The notes under the pieces are model-generated. The model had not been told where the DNA came from and did no database searches. It saw nothing but the letters and a program-made list of their open reading frames with translations. From NCBI GenBank assembly GCA_009602725.1, contig WELB01000037.1, positions 662,445 through 726,444 on the forward strand: a DNA stretch of 64,000 bases, read 5' to 3'. Shown one piece after another: positions 11,557-24,800 of the stretch (positions are counted from its first letter, which is position 1; every line of letters starts with the position of its first letter). The position numbers and the translations under genes were made by a program. The stretch comes from Spirogloea muscicola (Eukaryota > Streptophyta > Zygnematophyceae > Spirogloeales > Spirogloeaceae).

Positions 11557-14500
11557 CTAGCATAGTGGATGCGAGCGCATGAGACAGACATCAGCGGCAG
11601 AACTGAAGTGCGTGCGAGACCTGGAATTTGCATCCCCTTGGCGATCTGCAGGCGGCGTGAGAGGGGTGTTGGCCCGGTCTGGCCTGCAGGCGCTCATTGC
11701 TGTGGGCATCGCCGCAGGAGCATCCTTCCAATGCCCAGCCTGCTCGCCACTTGCGCTTCTTGACAAGAGTGCCCCCCTGCTTCTATCTGCTCGCGAATGG
11801 ATCTCATGCTGAGAAGAAGAAGCAGCGCTCCACTCGCGGGTGCCGACTCCACTGCTGGCGCCGTTGGGCTCTGCATGCTGCCCAGGTGCAGCACCGCCTC
11901 GCCCCTCCACGACATCGGCTGTATGCCGGCGCAGCGCGGGGTCGTCGACGAGCGTAGCCCCACTTGCCTTGCGCTGAGCGTACTCTTGGCGCTGGTCCTC
12001 GGATGGAGCTCTTGTGAAGCTAGCAGTCCCTCTTGAGCTGCCACACATCAAAATTAGGCATGCTTTCCAACTTAGTGAGGACCGTCCGTACCTTTTACAT
12101 TGGACTCAGTAAGTACCGTCTATATCTTTACATTGGCTGCACTCAAGAAATGCTGCTCAGAAGCCACAAAAGGTCCATGGTGCAATATGTAATGAGGAGC
12201 AGACAATTAGGAGCAGAAAGTTGTCCATGTTGAAGCCTGCACACCTTGGCGAGTCAACTGGTGAAGTGGCCTGCCAGGCGGGGCAACCAGAGTGGCCCGC
12301 AATGGGGCGCTCCAAAGGGCTGTCATGGGGAGACCGGACGGCCACCGGGCTCGGCGTGTTTCGGATGCTCTGGTAGAGCTCCAGAAGGGGCGTCTGAAGG
12401 ACTCGAAGCTCCTGCGCCTGCAGAATGTCGCGTAGTCCAGTGAGCCAGATTGACCACAAAATACATGATACAAGCACAGTAAGCATGAAGGACTCATAAT
12501 TTACAATCAAGCCATGCTCTCAACACTAGCAACCTGGGCCTAGAGACTCTAAATTTGGGGCCTCATGCTGCACCGACAGAAGCCATCTCAGGCAAAATGT
12601 GAGCCAGTCACAGCTTTCCAGGCACTCCTACAGATAAGAAGCACTGCAGAGCATAATATAGAGCGACAACGGTGGCATCCTTCTGATGCAACACCTTGCT
12701 TAGTTGTTGACAGAGCCTCTCACCTTGTCCTTCAAAAACACCATGATCTTGTCCTCTGTGACTTCGTCGTCGTCAAGAGCTAAGGCCTTGTTAGTGGGCT
12801 CCACGAGGCCAGGCACCAGGGGCGAGGCCAGCAAAGGTGTAGCTGCTGTAGCTCTCCTATGCCAAGAGTTGGACCCCTTCTCCCACTCCCTCAGCCCTTC
12901 GGAGTGCTCGTGACTCGCTGCCCTCCAATTAGAAGCCCCGCTGGTCGACATGGATGGCTCTTCCATGGGGTTGAAGTTGCTCTGAAGGTGCACAGTCACA
13001 GCAGTGAGTGTCCAAACACTACGGCGAAGTTAGAGATCAAAATTTTCCCATAATTGTTAGCAAGCTTGTGATGCTGTTCATGAATTTCTTGCCTAGGGTG
13101 GCATGACATGGTAGCACATTCAATGTTGCCCATGACAAGCAAGCCACTGCTAACACAAGAAAGGCTGCACTGAACATGGCTTTGTACAGCCGGAACTTTG
13201 TATATGACATGCAGGTGCCCACCTGCAACCGATCTACAAGGCAAAATACAACAAGGGCAATCACCAGCTCTGGAACGTAAGAGCATATGAGCATGAACCT
13301 GAAAAGACAGCTGGGAAAAGCCGTCGTCCAGGTCAACACCAGGCCCGGGAGAGGAGTAGCTTCGCAGATACTGTCTGCTCTGGGTAGTTGAGCAGCCGTC
13401 CTCCAATGGCACCTTAATTGATGGTGCCAAACCCCTGACACGGCACGACAAAGTACGGCAACTCCATTGCTCAACGCGTGCAGATTTCAGTGAGAGGTTG
13501 CAGAGCAGAGCTGGATTCTGATGCTTACATTGCCAGACGGCTAAAGCTGCAGCACAAGCTGGATAAATTGAAGCCTACCTTGACATGCTTTCACTCTTAG
13601 GCTTGTGACCTTCAACGCTCTCGTTTTTCCACCTTAGCACAGCCTACACATAGTAGGGGGGGAACGTGATTGAGTGAGCATTCAAATGATCAATCAGATA
13701 GTGAAAATACATGTAGGGGTGTCATCAAGCTTGCCTCAATGTAAAACACATGTGCTCTATTTACAAATCCAAGTACCAGATATGGTCTTATCGAATCTGC
13801 CTCAATGCTCATCATGAGGATGCCACATTGCTTAGCAAAGCAAGGTTATTGTAAAGCAAGGAGCCATGTGAGCTTGGGCTATAAGGTGGAGAGAAATGTC
13901 ATACATACACTTGGACTCGGATGCTGCACTTCTGCTTCAGTAGTGGGAGCTGCCAGAAATGGATGCTGACATTGCTAACAGGAGGCCAAAATCAGGAATA
14001 ATTCTACAAATACTGAATGATGGCAACCGGGGGCTGGTTCTCTACCCATCTTTGCAGCATACAGCGAAGGTGGCTTGCATCTTTTCCTCCAATTGCCAAC
14101 AAGGAGGAATAGCTTATCTGTGACGTTGCAATAGCATCAGAGTCGCATCGTCAAGGTCAGTATTAGCAAGTAGCGAGCAGAGAGCACCTTGTTAATACCT
14201 TGAGAAGCTCGCTGGCGGGGGGCCTCTCTCGAGGGTCTCTGAGGACAGAATGCAAAGGCATGCTAGACAATCAGAAGCTCCAGAAGTATGGTCCCATCTT
14301 TCATCAAGTGCATTGGTGACCTGACCAGCACTCACTCTCACACCATAGTCTGCCATAATCTGAGCCACCTCAGTGAGCCTCGACCGAAGGTGAAAAATAA
14401 ATGCGTGGACAGTGTTTGCATCCTCACCTCCTGAAGCACTTGAGAAGAAAATCCTTCGCCTCAGGTGACAGGTGGTCGGGTATGGGGGGTGGGGCTTTAG

Positions 14501-16774
14501 AGGCGGCAATGTGAAATAAGGCCGAAACCTGTACGACAAGCAAGTGATAGTATGCAAGTCTTAGGTCCATTACTGCTACTTTCGCAAGCATATCAAATGC
14601 TATAAAATAATGCTTTCCAGCTTTGCATCCTCAATCAGGATCTCATGAGACATCACATCCTGTGAGCTTCAGATGAGACTCAATGCACAACATTACTGGA
14701 GGGCCTGCCTGTGACTGAAACTGGCTCCAGGGAGGCTTTCCAGTGGCCATCTCTATAACAGTGCAAGCAACGCTCCAAATGTCTGCTTGCCTGGACAAAC
14801 GCAGGCCACGCATGACTCAAAGACTGTGCAGATTGATAGGCTGTGGCTTGAGGAGCCCTCAGCTACCCTGGCCGAAGGTGGTCACGCGAACGTAGCCACA
14901 GAATCCATGGGGCAGGAAGGCGCAAGCAAGCCCAGAACTGGGTGAAGGAGACCACCTTCCATGTCCAGTCTGCTTGATGACTTCTGGAGCCATCCAGTAG
15001 GGGGTGCCTTTCATAGACTTGAAGCCTTCTGACATAGTTGCCTGAAACAATCAAGTGCCAGCGAGTACAGCTGAGAGCCTGCTCAGATGAGGAAGCTGAA
15101 CCTGCAGCCCATCTTGTCAGAGTGCTGATTGTCATGCGACTGGGCAAAGCCCTGAGACTAGGTTGCCGCCTTTTACCAGGTCAGCTAGCTTCTTTGACGC
15201 GCCAAAATCAGCAAGCTTTATGCAGCCACGGTTGTCAACGAGGATGTTGGCCCCCTGTGAGTTGACAAGCACCCTCCATCAGCACAACTTGCGCAGCCTT
15301 GGAGGGCACAAGTGCAGCCTGCCAGCCCTCTACATACGAGGGCAATCGTCTTCAGTCATATAGGTTCAGCTAAACAGGTGCAGAAGTAATACCACGTACG
15401 GTCATCAACTTCCCTACAGCTATGCAAGCAGACAGGTAATCTGGTCCTTGACCTTGATGTCACGATGCATGATCTGGTGCGTGTGCAAGTAATCCAACCC
15501 CAACAGCAGCTGCCGTGTGTACATGCGTATGACCTGCCAAAGCAATGGCATTCATGTGAAAGTGTTGCAGTGCGCAGAATATTACATGCAGACTTGTGCA
15601 GAGTGTAGAAAGTGAAGTGTCAAGCTGTGTCTAAGCGGCGACAGAGTTACCACCTTGTGCTGAGCTGCACGTGTAGCTTCAAAGTGACGAATCTGGTATC
15701 TGAAGCAGGCTCGTCAATACTGGACTCAACTTGTGGACATAGTGACTAGACCCAGGTTGCGGTGCGCAGACTCCCATCCATCTCCAGGCAAGACTGAGAG
15801 ATAGCAGAGGCGCAAGGGATCACCTTCTCCGTGAAGGACCCGAACTTGCTGAGCAGCGACGCTATGGACCCTCCAGGGACAAACTCCAGGAAGATGTTGA
15901 GGGCCTCCTCCTCCCTGTCAGTGCCCAGATACCTCTGCCAACGCCAGGAGCCAGCTAGTCAGTGGGGGAAGCCGCTCTGACGCCCCAGCGTGGCCATGCT
16001 GCTCACACGGCTCCCCCGCAAGAGCGATGTCACACGACCAGCTTGCACACAGCAGGGTGGCAGCAGCTCCTGCCTCTATTGCCATGCTCGCAATAAGCAA
16101 TCGCGCTCGGGCCTGCCATGCCAGCATGGAGTAGAGCCACGGCCTTCGTAACTGCAGCATTACTGCTGGTAGCACACTATGGCGCACGACAGCGGAACTC
16201 ACAACAATGTTGGGGTGCGAGAGGTTCCGCAGGACAGCAACCTCCTCCTCCAGGTCCCGCGCTTGCTCCTGGAGAGAGGCGCGGCCCAACAGCAGGGCGG
16301 CGGCGCTCTCAGCTCTAGCCACGACCACTCCGCCGCAGGCAGGCTGAGTTGCAACCCCTGAGCCCGACGCTGCCGATACGGCTTCCCGTGCCGCTTGCGC
16401 GGCAGCACCGTCACAGCTCACCTGCGCTCGCTCCTTGGTCGTGCTGTTGACGGCAATGAGGACCTGCCGGCAGAGAAGGCGCGGAGAGCGACGCGGCCGC
16501 GAGCCGTCGGGCAGTGTCAGCGTGAGACCCAATCGCTTGCCGCAGCGAGCGGCGGCGGCAGCGGCATGGTTCGGCGCTATGGAGCCAGCGCCACGGCCCT
16601 GCTGGTGCGGCGGCGGCGGCGGAGACAGCGGCGGCGGCGGCAGCGGCGGCGGCGCACCTGCTTGACGGCGATGAGCTCGCCGGACTCGAGGTTCATGCCC
16701 ATGTACACGCGGCCGTAGGCGCCCGCCCCGATGAGCTCGCCGCGCCGCCACCGGATCGGGGCAGGCTCCGCCAT
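11557..16774 (-). CDS. MAP kinase kinase kinase, ANP/NPK1-like (STE11 family)
   Basis: Serine/threonine kinase at the head of a MAPK cascade. Start ATG is at 16774; an upstream start in the N gap cannot be excluded. Kinase exons (high to low): 16774-16658, 16463-16422, 16268-16203, 15934-15824, 15533-15453, 15254-15177, 15041-14956, 14790-14709, 14528-14428, 14238-14199. Visible motifs: glycine loop [17 protein letters not shown], catalytic lysine in LIAVKQ, HRDIKGANILVD, DFG followed by ASKKLA, activation-segment [27 protein letters not shown], and [18 protein letters not shown]. Between 14199 and 12982 the linking exons are unresolved. C-terminal exons are 12981-12724 (FNPMEEP to [11 protein letters not shown]), 12417-12245 ([16 protein letters not shown]) and 12037-11557. 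The ELRxLQTPLxEL segment is typical of plant ANP/NPK1 C termini. The intron after 14709 appears to use a GC donor. Confidence 0.9.
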
Positions 16775-18089
16775 CGCCGCCCCGGGCCAGGCCGCCGCCA
16801 GAACGCCGCCGCCGCCNNNNNNNNNNNNNNNNNNNNNNNNNNNNNNNNNNNNNNNNNNNNNNNNNNNNNNNNNNNNNNNNNNNNNNNNNNNNNNNNNNNN
16901 NNNNNNNNNNNNNNNNNNNNNNNNNNNNNNNNNNNNNNNNNNNNNNNNNNNNNNNNNNNNNNNNNNNNNNNNNNNNNNNNNNNNNNNNNNNNNNNNNNNN
17001 NNNNNNNNNNNNNNNNNNNNNNNNNNNNNNNNNNNNNNNNNNNNNNNNNNNNNNNNNNNNNNNNNNNNNNNNNNNNNNNNNNNNNNNNNNNNNNNNNNNN
17101 NNNNNNNNNNNNNNNNNNNNNNNNNNNNNNNNNNNNNNNNNNNNNNNNNNNNNNNNNNNNNNNNNNNNNNNNNNNNCGCCGCCGCCGCCGGTGACGGCCT
17201 TCGGACGCTCGCCGCCGCCGCTGGCGCCGCCGCCGCCGGCGCTGCCCACTGAGAAATTTCCCCGCGACTGGCGGCGGAGGCGCGCCGCTGCAGGCAATCA
17301 ATCCGTGCCCGTACGTTGTAGGAACCACCCCCACATTCGGAAAACACCCGGGCTAAGAGCAAAAGCCAGCCATGGCGGACCCACGCCGTCCCCCCCCCAC
17401 CCCCCCGAGGTGGGGGCGCCACCGCCCCGTGCTGCAGGCAGGCCGCGCGCAGCTGCCTGCAGGCCGCCCGCCGCCGCCGCCGCCGCGTCCGGCGATGCCG
17501 CCGCAGCCGCCTCCCCGGGGATGGCCCTGCGCCTGCGGCAGGCACTGCCTGCAGTTGGCACGTCGCAGAAGAGCCACGCGTCAGCCATTATGGTCGTCAA
17601 AAGCCTGGCGACTGTAGCATGCCATGGGGAGCGCAGACGTGGTCGAGTGCGTCGTGCAGCGTGCTCTGGTCCTGCCATGCACGTAGCCCCTCGCGCATCC
17701 CAACAGCTGTGCGTTCTGAGCATATCATACAGAAGAACACATTGCAGGTGTATGTCGGCAGTTTGACATTCAGTGATCATGTTGCTCAAACAGGACTGCG
17801 CTCAGGTGGCTCCTTGCTGCGGATGGTCCAGCATTGATGGGGTTGTGCAGTAGAGGAATCCCAGACAACAGTATCCAGCGGCAACTTAATGTACACGTCC
17901 AACACCTTTGCCTGGTCAGCTTGTTGACAGCAAGATTGCGTGTCAAGCTCACGCCCCAGCACCAGCTTCAGCAAGAGCTGAGTGTCGCTATATGTGCAGG
18001 GCGACGAGGTGGTCCTTGCAATGCCTGCAATGAAGCAGCTCTAGGAGCGGACGACAGCGAGTTCTGGATGCTGTGATGCGCAGGTCGCT
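16775..18089. other. Divergent promoter region with assembly gap
   Basis: Lies between the 5' ends of the MAP3K gene (-) and the coiled-coil gene (+). 16817-17176 is 360 Ns. The flanks are GCC/GCN-rich with long C tracts near 17391. The long open frames that cross the Ns are produced by the gap and by low complexity. A non-coding first exon of the + strand gene could lie at 17500-18085. Confidence 0.5.
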
Positions 18090-20793
18090 ATGCAGTCAGC
18101 GACAATGGCAACCACCTTGGTGGGCTCTCCGCCAGCAGCCTTTGCCAATTTTAAGTTCCTCCTCATGCCAGGGGAGATTGTCGGGCCCAAGCGGAAGATG
18201 GTGTACATTCCTGCAGTCCAGGTTGGAAATTCTCAATCTCAACCACAGCACTTGTGAAAGTGTGATTGCTTAGCTTAGGCTTATCAATGGCTAAGAAAGC
18301 CGTTAGCACGTGCCGTGAATGGATGAAGCTGCTGATAGCTGGATCCAACCTCAGATTAGATTGTGCAGTCTCACGCAAACTCTTACGACTGACCAAGCAA
18401 GTGATCAAGGCCTTCACTCATGCTAACTTGAGAACTGAGCTGAACTCAACTTTTTCTCTGCAGAGCTTTGATGACCTGGTTGAGAAAATTAAGGCCAAGT
18501 TTGCAGCTGCAAGCAACGTGTACAAATTAGTCCTTGAGATGCAGGCATGTGCAATCAGTAATCTCTGTATATAGAAGCAAGTCCCTTCTGTTTCCTCCAG
18601 GGAAAATGAAAAGCCTTCAACTGCATGTTACATATGTGACATGCTTCCATGCTTGACTTGCAGCAGCCAGGTTATTTCCTGCTTGTTCGTCTGCATTGGC
18701 TTCGAGCAGCGCTCTGGTGGCAGGACCTCTCATTACTCTTCCATTGCTGCCAAGCAGGTGGCCAGCCCGCCCCCAGGAGTCGAAGCCCACACAGTGGACG
18801 AGCTGTGGGCTGAGGTTGAGGACCTTGAGCTCTTCGACCCCCAGGCCGTGACCAATCTCCGCCTTCGCGTGGATGGCCCGTCCACGCCTTCAAGCCAGCA
18901 ATTGCTCCACTGTGAGGCCTGCTCTGTCAGCCCATCAAGATCACGTCATGAAAACCTTGCAAGTGTTTCCTACTGTCTGCTCTATACTCGCTTGAGGTTG
19001 TTTTGCACATGGTATCTTTTGGTGCTCGCAGATGTTTTCAACCATCCTGGGCTTGTCAGGCAAGGTGCATGGGTTGCTGTCTGGACATTGAATTTGTACT
19101 ATGTGCACCAGAACCTGTTTGTGCTGGCTCTGACACTTGACTCTTTCTGTAGCTCTTTTCCCGCCCATGGATCGCTCCGGAGAGACCCCCATGGATGTTG
19201 CCTTGCGTGAGGACCTGGAGCGGAGGGCAACGATATACACCAAAGGCAAGGATGGCATCCTCACAGGGCACATGAAGCTGATGAACCAGGCTTCAAGGCA
19301 GATCTCTTTGCGGGACCCTAGGATGGTTGAGAAAGGCAGGCGGTCGGACCTCATGCGGGAGGCAGCTAACATGGTAAACCCTGCTGCGAGTTGCTGCTCT
19401 AGCACTAGCCATGATTGATGTCAGCTGCAACTTGAGTGGCTGCCCATTGCAACCTCCTCCTTCTGCTGAAGGCTTGGACATGGAGTGTGCCAGCAGACGA
19501 GGTCCAATGGTCGTGTTGATGCATGCAGGTGAGACGGGTCTACAATTTCAAACATGGTTACTCTCGATCGCAAGTCAGTCACTTCCACTCCTCTCCAGCT
19601 ACATGCCTTACTGTAACCCACACTGATGATTGATCACTTACTGTATACATGGATTCACCTGCTTATATTGAGGGCCATGCATCATGTGCAACTATTGTAC
19701 TCTGGGTAAGCCTCTCTGACACTGTACTGTATACGCCTTTGTTGAAGCAGCAAGCTGATACCCAAGAAAGGTCAAGATCGAGGAAGCGCAGCGGAGAGTC
19801 CAAGAAGTGGAATATTGAGAGCCGAGCTGAGCGTTGTGCAGAGCTGAAGATGGGCATCTCTCAGGTGGAACGCCTCATTCGTGAAAAAGATGGCCTGATG
19901 AAGCAGGTAATAGTCCATGACGACTGTAGCAGTCACTTGGTACCTTGCATTGGGTGCTTGTTTGGTGAATAATGCAATGACTGATGCAGTCTGTATGCGA
20001 GCCCTTGAGAGTCTTGCTGATGAGCAGAATTTGTCTGAAGGCATCAACTCATCTTGCCATTGCTATTTGCTTCTTTGAAAGCAGGCGGAGGATGACGGTG
20101 ACATGGGACAGGTCGATATCCTCAGAAGGGATATGGCTGACCTGCAGAAGCGGCTGCATATGCTGCAACGAGAGGAAACGGACATTCTCAAACGGGAAAG
20201 GCGGTCCATGCAAAGGTGAGCGCCCCCTTCTGCTTGGCACCTGCTTGGTGGAGGAGGATTAGGTGACATTTGCCGCCGCTGGTGAGCTTGTTTTTTATTA
20301 GGATTCTCAAAACAAAATCTAGTCGTCTCAATGATTACACTGCTCATTGAGGCAGGTACCAAAAGATCCAGAGGCTGAGGGAATCGGCAGGAGGGTCTAG
20401 CATGGAGGAGCACGGGGGCGTCCTTGAGCAGCCGGCCATGAGCGTGCTGCTGCAGATGTCCGATGCTTCGTCCCAAAAGGAAGGTGGCGCCGTGCCGGGG
20501 ATTGGTGGCGACCGGGGAGGCAGCGCAAGAGACAGTGTGGAGTCTGGGCAGGTAAACAGGACCTCAGCTACATGGGAAAGTGTAGAGTGCTGAAGCACAA
20601 GCCTTCGTGCAGCAATCTTTGCGCCCAAGACGAGGGTGAAATGCTGTGGTTCCATTCAGGGCTTTCAGATTATTGCTAGATTGAAGATTTCTGGTTGCAG
20701 AAGAGACTTCGGCCGGCCAATGTGTATGGTAGTAGTGGAGATTTGTCTCACTACATTTGTTACTTAAGTCCTTCTCAGAGTGCGCATAATTGA
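18090..20793 (+). CDS. Coiled-coil protein with N-terminal ubiquitin-like (PB1/doublecortin-like) segment, function unknown
   Basis: Not assigned to a named family. Exons that stay in phase: 18090-18221, 18464-18544, 18758-18911, 19153-19373, 19529-19573, 19751-19906, 20085-20215, 20356-20551, 20701-20793. The first three encode an alpha/beta module (FKFLLMPGEIVGPKRKMVYI, SFDDLVEKIKAKF, VYKLVLEMQ, TVDELWAEVEDLELF) whose strand-strand-helix pattern suggests a PB1 or DCX-like ubiquitin fold; this is inference. Exon 4 has LREDLERRATIYTKGKDGIL and basic stretches; exon 5 reads YNFKHGYSRSQ. Exons 6-8 predict a long coiled coil (CAELKMGISQVERLIREKDG, DILRRDMADLQKRLHML). The splice after 18544 needs a GC donor to keep frame. 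The 3' end is uncertain: an alternative last exon at about 20828-20926 is open. An upstream 5' exon is possible. Confidence 0.65.
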
Positions 20794-21885
20794 CGAGTTG
20801 CCAATCTTCTGCAAAATGTTTGGCAGGTTGATCCGCAGCTCATATGTCCTGCTCGTCCATCTGGGGACCTCCAGGAAGCCCCATCGCGGACACATCCTGG
20901 CTCGGACATTGCGTGGTTTTGATGCAGCCCAGAGACAATCTAATCAACGGTTGTCAATATTGCTTCTGACACTGAAAGCACTTTGACTGTACTATGCGCA
21001 CTGTGGAACTCTGTCCAGATCTAACAATCCCCCACACTTGATATATACAAGCATGACCTTGCTTTCCCTTGTCCACTTCGCTCCACCTGCACTGTATTCA
21101 CAAAATTTGTAACTATTTGTAGCTATTTCTGATTCTAGCCCAGGGCGGCCTTCCTTGAAAGCGTCAATACAGGCTGCAGAGAGTATAGTGTTAGTATGTA
21201 ATTGAAAGATACCTGCGCCTCTGAGTAACTCTCATGTGCATGTAGACCACGTATCTGTAGTCAGAAGTTGACTCCTGGTGGAGCAGACGAGGATATGCAA
21301 ATGGTCGTGGTGATATTTTTGCTTTGCTTCATGTCGTGCATTGTAGAAATGTATAATCAGAGTTCAGAGTTCTCTCAGCACATGCTCCTCCTGAGGCCTC
21401 CTAGGCAAGGCACAGCTTTGACTCCATGCAACCATTGCTCTTTTGGCAGTAGCTTATTTCTTACACAGTATTACTTGTTATGCTACAAACAATGAGGATA
21501 ATTTGTACTGTCTTGCTGACAGGCAGAGTGCACGCAGGAGCTCTGAAGGTGCTGGTTGCTGCAGTAACAGCAACCTCCTCCTACAAGTCCTGCCACACTT
21601 TCTGACGTGGGCATGCCTTGTTTGTGAGAATGTACAATAAGCAGACCAACCAAGCTTCTTCAGCTGCAATAAGCCCGGGCTATTGGTGCTCACACTCATC
21701 AGGTGCTCACTCAACAGCGGGATTTTAATGGGCATTTCGCCTTCTGTGCAATTTACTGGGGGACTTTGCCCATTGCTCGTGGACTCACAGGCCCATCATA
21801 GTCACATCAGTGATCATGTAATATTCCAGTCTGTAGACGCCTTCGCGAGGTTGTCTATCGTGGTGATTTGACGACATTGTGGACC
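20794..21885. other. Convergent 3' spacer
   Basis: Separates the coiled-coil gene (+) from BCP1 (-). AT content is higher than in the exons. I see no gene, RNA gene or clear repeat here. Confidence 0.5.
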
Positions 21886-24800
21886 TCAGCTGCCTTGAAT
21901 GAGCCCTCGCAATTGCACGTGGAACTCTGGGATTTTACAAGCCTCCACCACCATCACCAGCCGCAGCTGCCGCAACCCGCGAGACTGCAGCACCGGAAGA
22001 TAATGAATGTACTTATCACTTGTAGAGCCAGGAAGGAGCAAATGCAGGGGGGCAGTGCTGCAAGACGTTGTTAAAATAAATCATCTATTTGACAGAGCTG
22101 AGGTTATCTTTTCTGCTAATGATCATGCAAGTATTGCTAATAAATATGCAAGTATGATCTTATCAACCCTCGTGTTACAAAGAGGATGGTGCCACACATG
22201 ATGAGCCGCTTGCTCCTCCGCTCTGACAGGGAATGTAAATGACCACGAGCTCAGCTGCATGCGAATATTGACAACACAAAGGGCGGCAAAACAGTCAGGA
22301 CTGGCGGCAGGGCACTCAAGTTCTTCACTGGATGGCCAGAGCCCCTGGACAAACTCCAGGGCACCATGAGTGCACAGGGTGCACGGCAACAACTTGCACT
22401 TCATTCGACAGGATGCGTGGGAAGCGCGCACCTTGTGGAAGATCTCGTCTTCTGGCTTGATGTAAACGAAGTCCCCCTCAGACTTTTCCATCTCCCGCTT
22501 CATTCTCTGAAATCATTTGCAAACGTGCGTTGCTGATGATATTGATATGGTTGTGCTTTTGATTCTTAGCTAAAGTTTTAATCACTTAGCTGACCTGCAA
22601 AAAATCTCTGCCGATGGCCTTTGCTTTGTTTCCATGGAGACAACTTGGGAAATTGATGTGTCCACCAACCTTTCCTTTGAGTCGCGAAGCAGGCTCCACA
22701 AGCTTGCGCAGCTCCTTGTACACTCGCGTGAGGATCAGGTATTGCTCAAAGCTAAAGAATTTCCGCAGCGGTTTAGGCTGCAGTAGGAGCAAGGCGAGCA
22801 GAGGCAGGCAATTAACAGCAAACATAATCTTTCCTGCCAGGAATTTGGCATCAAACCTACATTGCAGCGTAAGCATATGAGCACCACAGAAGAAGGCGGA
22901 GCACAACACTTACAGCCAACTGGACCATTGAAGCTTCTTCAAGCTTAAGCAGATACTCAAGAAACACAAATAATCAATGTCAATAATCATCTATAGCACT
23001 GATCAGGCGCAAACTGGGCTTTGAGTACTGTAGTGCACAGTACCTCATCCTCAATCGCCCATCCAACCTCGTCAAACAGGCCCTGGTACAGGGGCGGGAG
23101 GATGTCCGCTGGCGCATTGAGCACGCGCTCACACACAAGCAGGCCCACATTGCGCCGCCCAGCAGCCCACAGGGCCTCCAGGCCCGCTGCCTCCGGCTTG
23201 CCACCACATTTCTTTCGCAGGAAGCTCTGCAGGTCCTTCATGCACTGCTTATCCTGTTCAAGATGAAGTGGTCATTCAGAGGTGGATGCATAGGACTTGC
23301 AAAGTAGCAAGCATGGGCGCTTGCTTACCAGAAGCCCTGTCAGGGATTAGGTGGAGGTTACTGGCTACCAAAGTGCTCATGATGTTATGATGGTATGATG
23401 GTCACACGTTTTACAGTTCAGGGGCTGAGATGCGAAGCTACCCTCACTTCAGACCGGCACCTGATTCATGTGAGACTTGGAGGACAGCCAAGTAGCTGAC
23501 GGTGTGGCCGCTTCAGTCAGTGGATGAGAAGCAGGGGAGTCACCGCACTCGGTATCTTCCGGGGCTGAGGATGCTGATAACGCCAATGGGGCTGTCCTCG
23601 CCGGCCGTCTTGACCACGCTGCCGACCGTGTGCTGTGCAACAATGGTGTCCGCAAAACCGGACAAGTCCCATACAGGCGCATCGTCGAGATAGTTGCGCA
23701 GCAGGGCTTTGATGCCGTGGAAGTCTGGTGGTGCTGGGTCATGGAACTCGATGTCAACAGCAATGAGCTCCTGTCCTTCTTGCCAATGCAGCACAACACA
23801 GCAGCACCATTTCAGCGTGACAAAGATGACTGCTTGTTTTACTGTGATAAAAACCTTGCTCAATGCACAGACTCTCCTGGATAAAAAGATCCAGGAACCT
23901 CGAGCAAGCCCAGCACCTAGACTGTACACCTATTTAATTCTCGTACTGATATGCCACAACGGGAGGCTTTAAACATAACCAGCAGGAACAAGGGGACCAG
24001 GCAGCGAGCAGAATGACATCCGCGCCTCGACTAATTACATTCCAACTATGCAGCTTTTGTGCCTGTCCTTGCTGCAATGGTTCAGGCCCAAACTGGGGAT
24101 ACTGCTGTGGCTTCATCAAGCAAAAGTAGGTGTACCTAGATTCTAGACCCCAGACCCCAACTCTTGGAGACGTTACCTAGCATAAGTGAACTTGCATGAA
24201 GACAGCTGCCGGAAGCACAGTAGCTCCACACAGCGGGCAGGGCGAACGCAGTGACCTCCGTGGACCTGGACCCCGTGATACGAGTGCCACCCATTGCCAA
24301 GGCTGCTATGATCTATTGTAATCCCAGAATTGAACCTGAAGAAAGCTGCGCCTAATGCTGGACAAGCCTTCAAAGCCTAGACCCCAGACATTCTAAATAT
24401 AAGCTGCAAAGCCTGGTCTTGGAGCCTTGAAAGCAGCAGCTTCAGAGGCAGGCGCTCAACGCCACACTCGAGGAGGACCAGCGAGCAGGCGTGCGCCCTA
24501 CTCTGGCCAGCACGCTGTCAAGATGCTGCAGCAAGGACTGCAGTGGCGGCAACGGCTGCTGCTATGAGCTGAGGAAAGGAGGGGGCCTTGCCATGGGAAA
24601 GCGGCAGGACCTGGTCCGAGCTGCCGCCAGGATCGTCGTCGGTGCCGTCGGAGCTTGACGCAGGCTCCTCATCCTCCTCCTCCTCCTCCTCCTCCTCCTC
24701 CTCCTCCTCCTCACCTCCGCTTCCCCGCTGCCGCTCACGCTCCCGGCCTCTGGGCTCCGCGGCAGTGCCACTGGCAGCCCCTTTCTCTGCCTCCTCCGCA

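Noticed and set aside
13037-13474. Two overlapping minus-strand frames with hydrophobic stretches between MAP3K exons
   Set aside because: They lie in the intron region of the kinase gene and fit no kinase-family segment.
15918-17545. Long minus-strand frames crossing the 16817-17176 gap
   Set aside because: They exist only because Ns cannot encode stops; the kinase N terminus uses ATG 16774.
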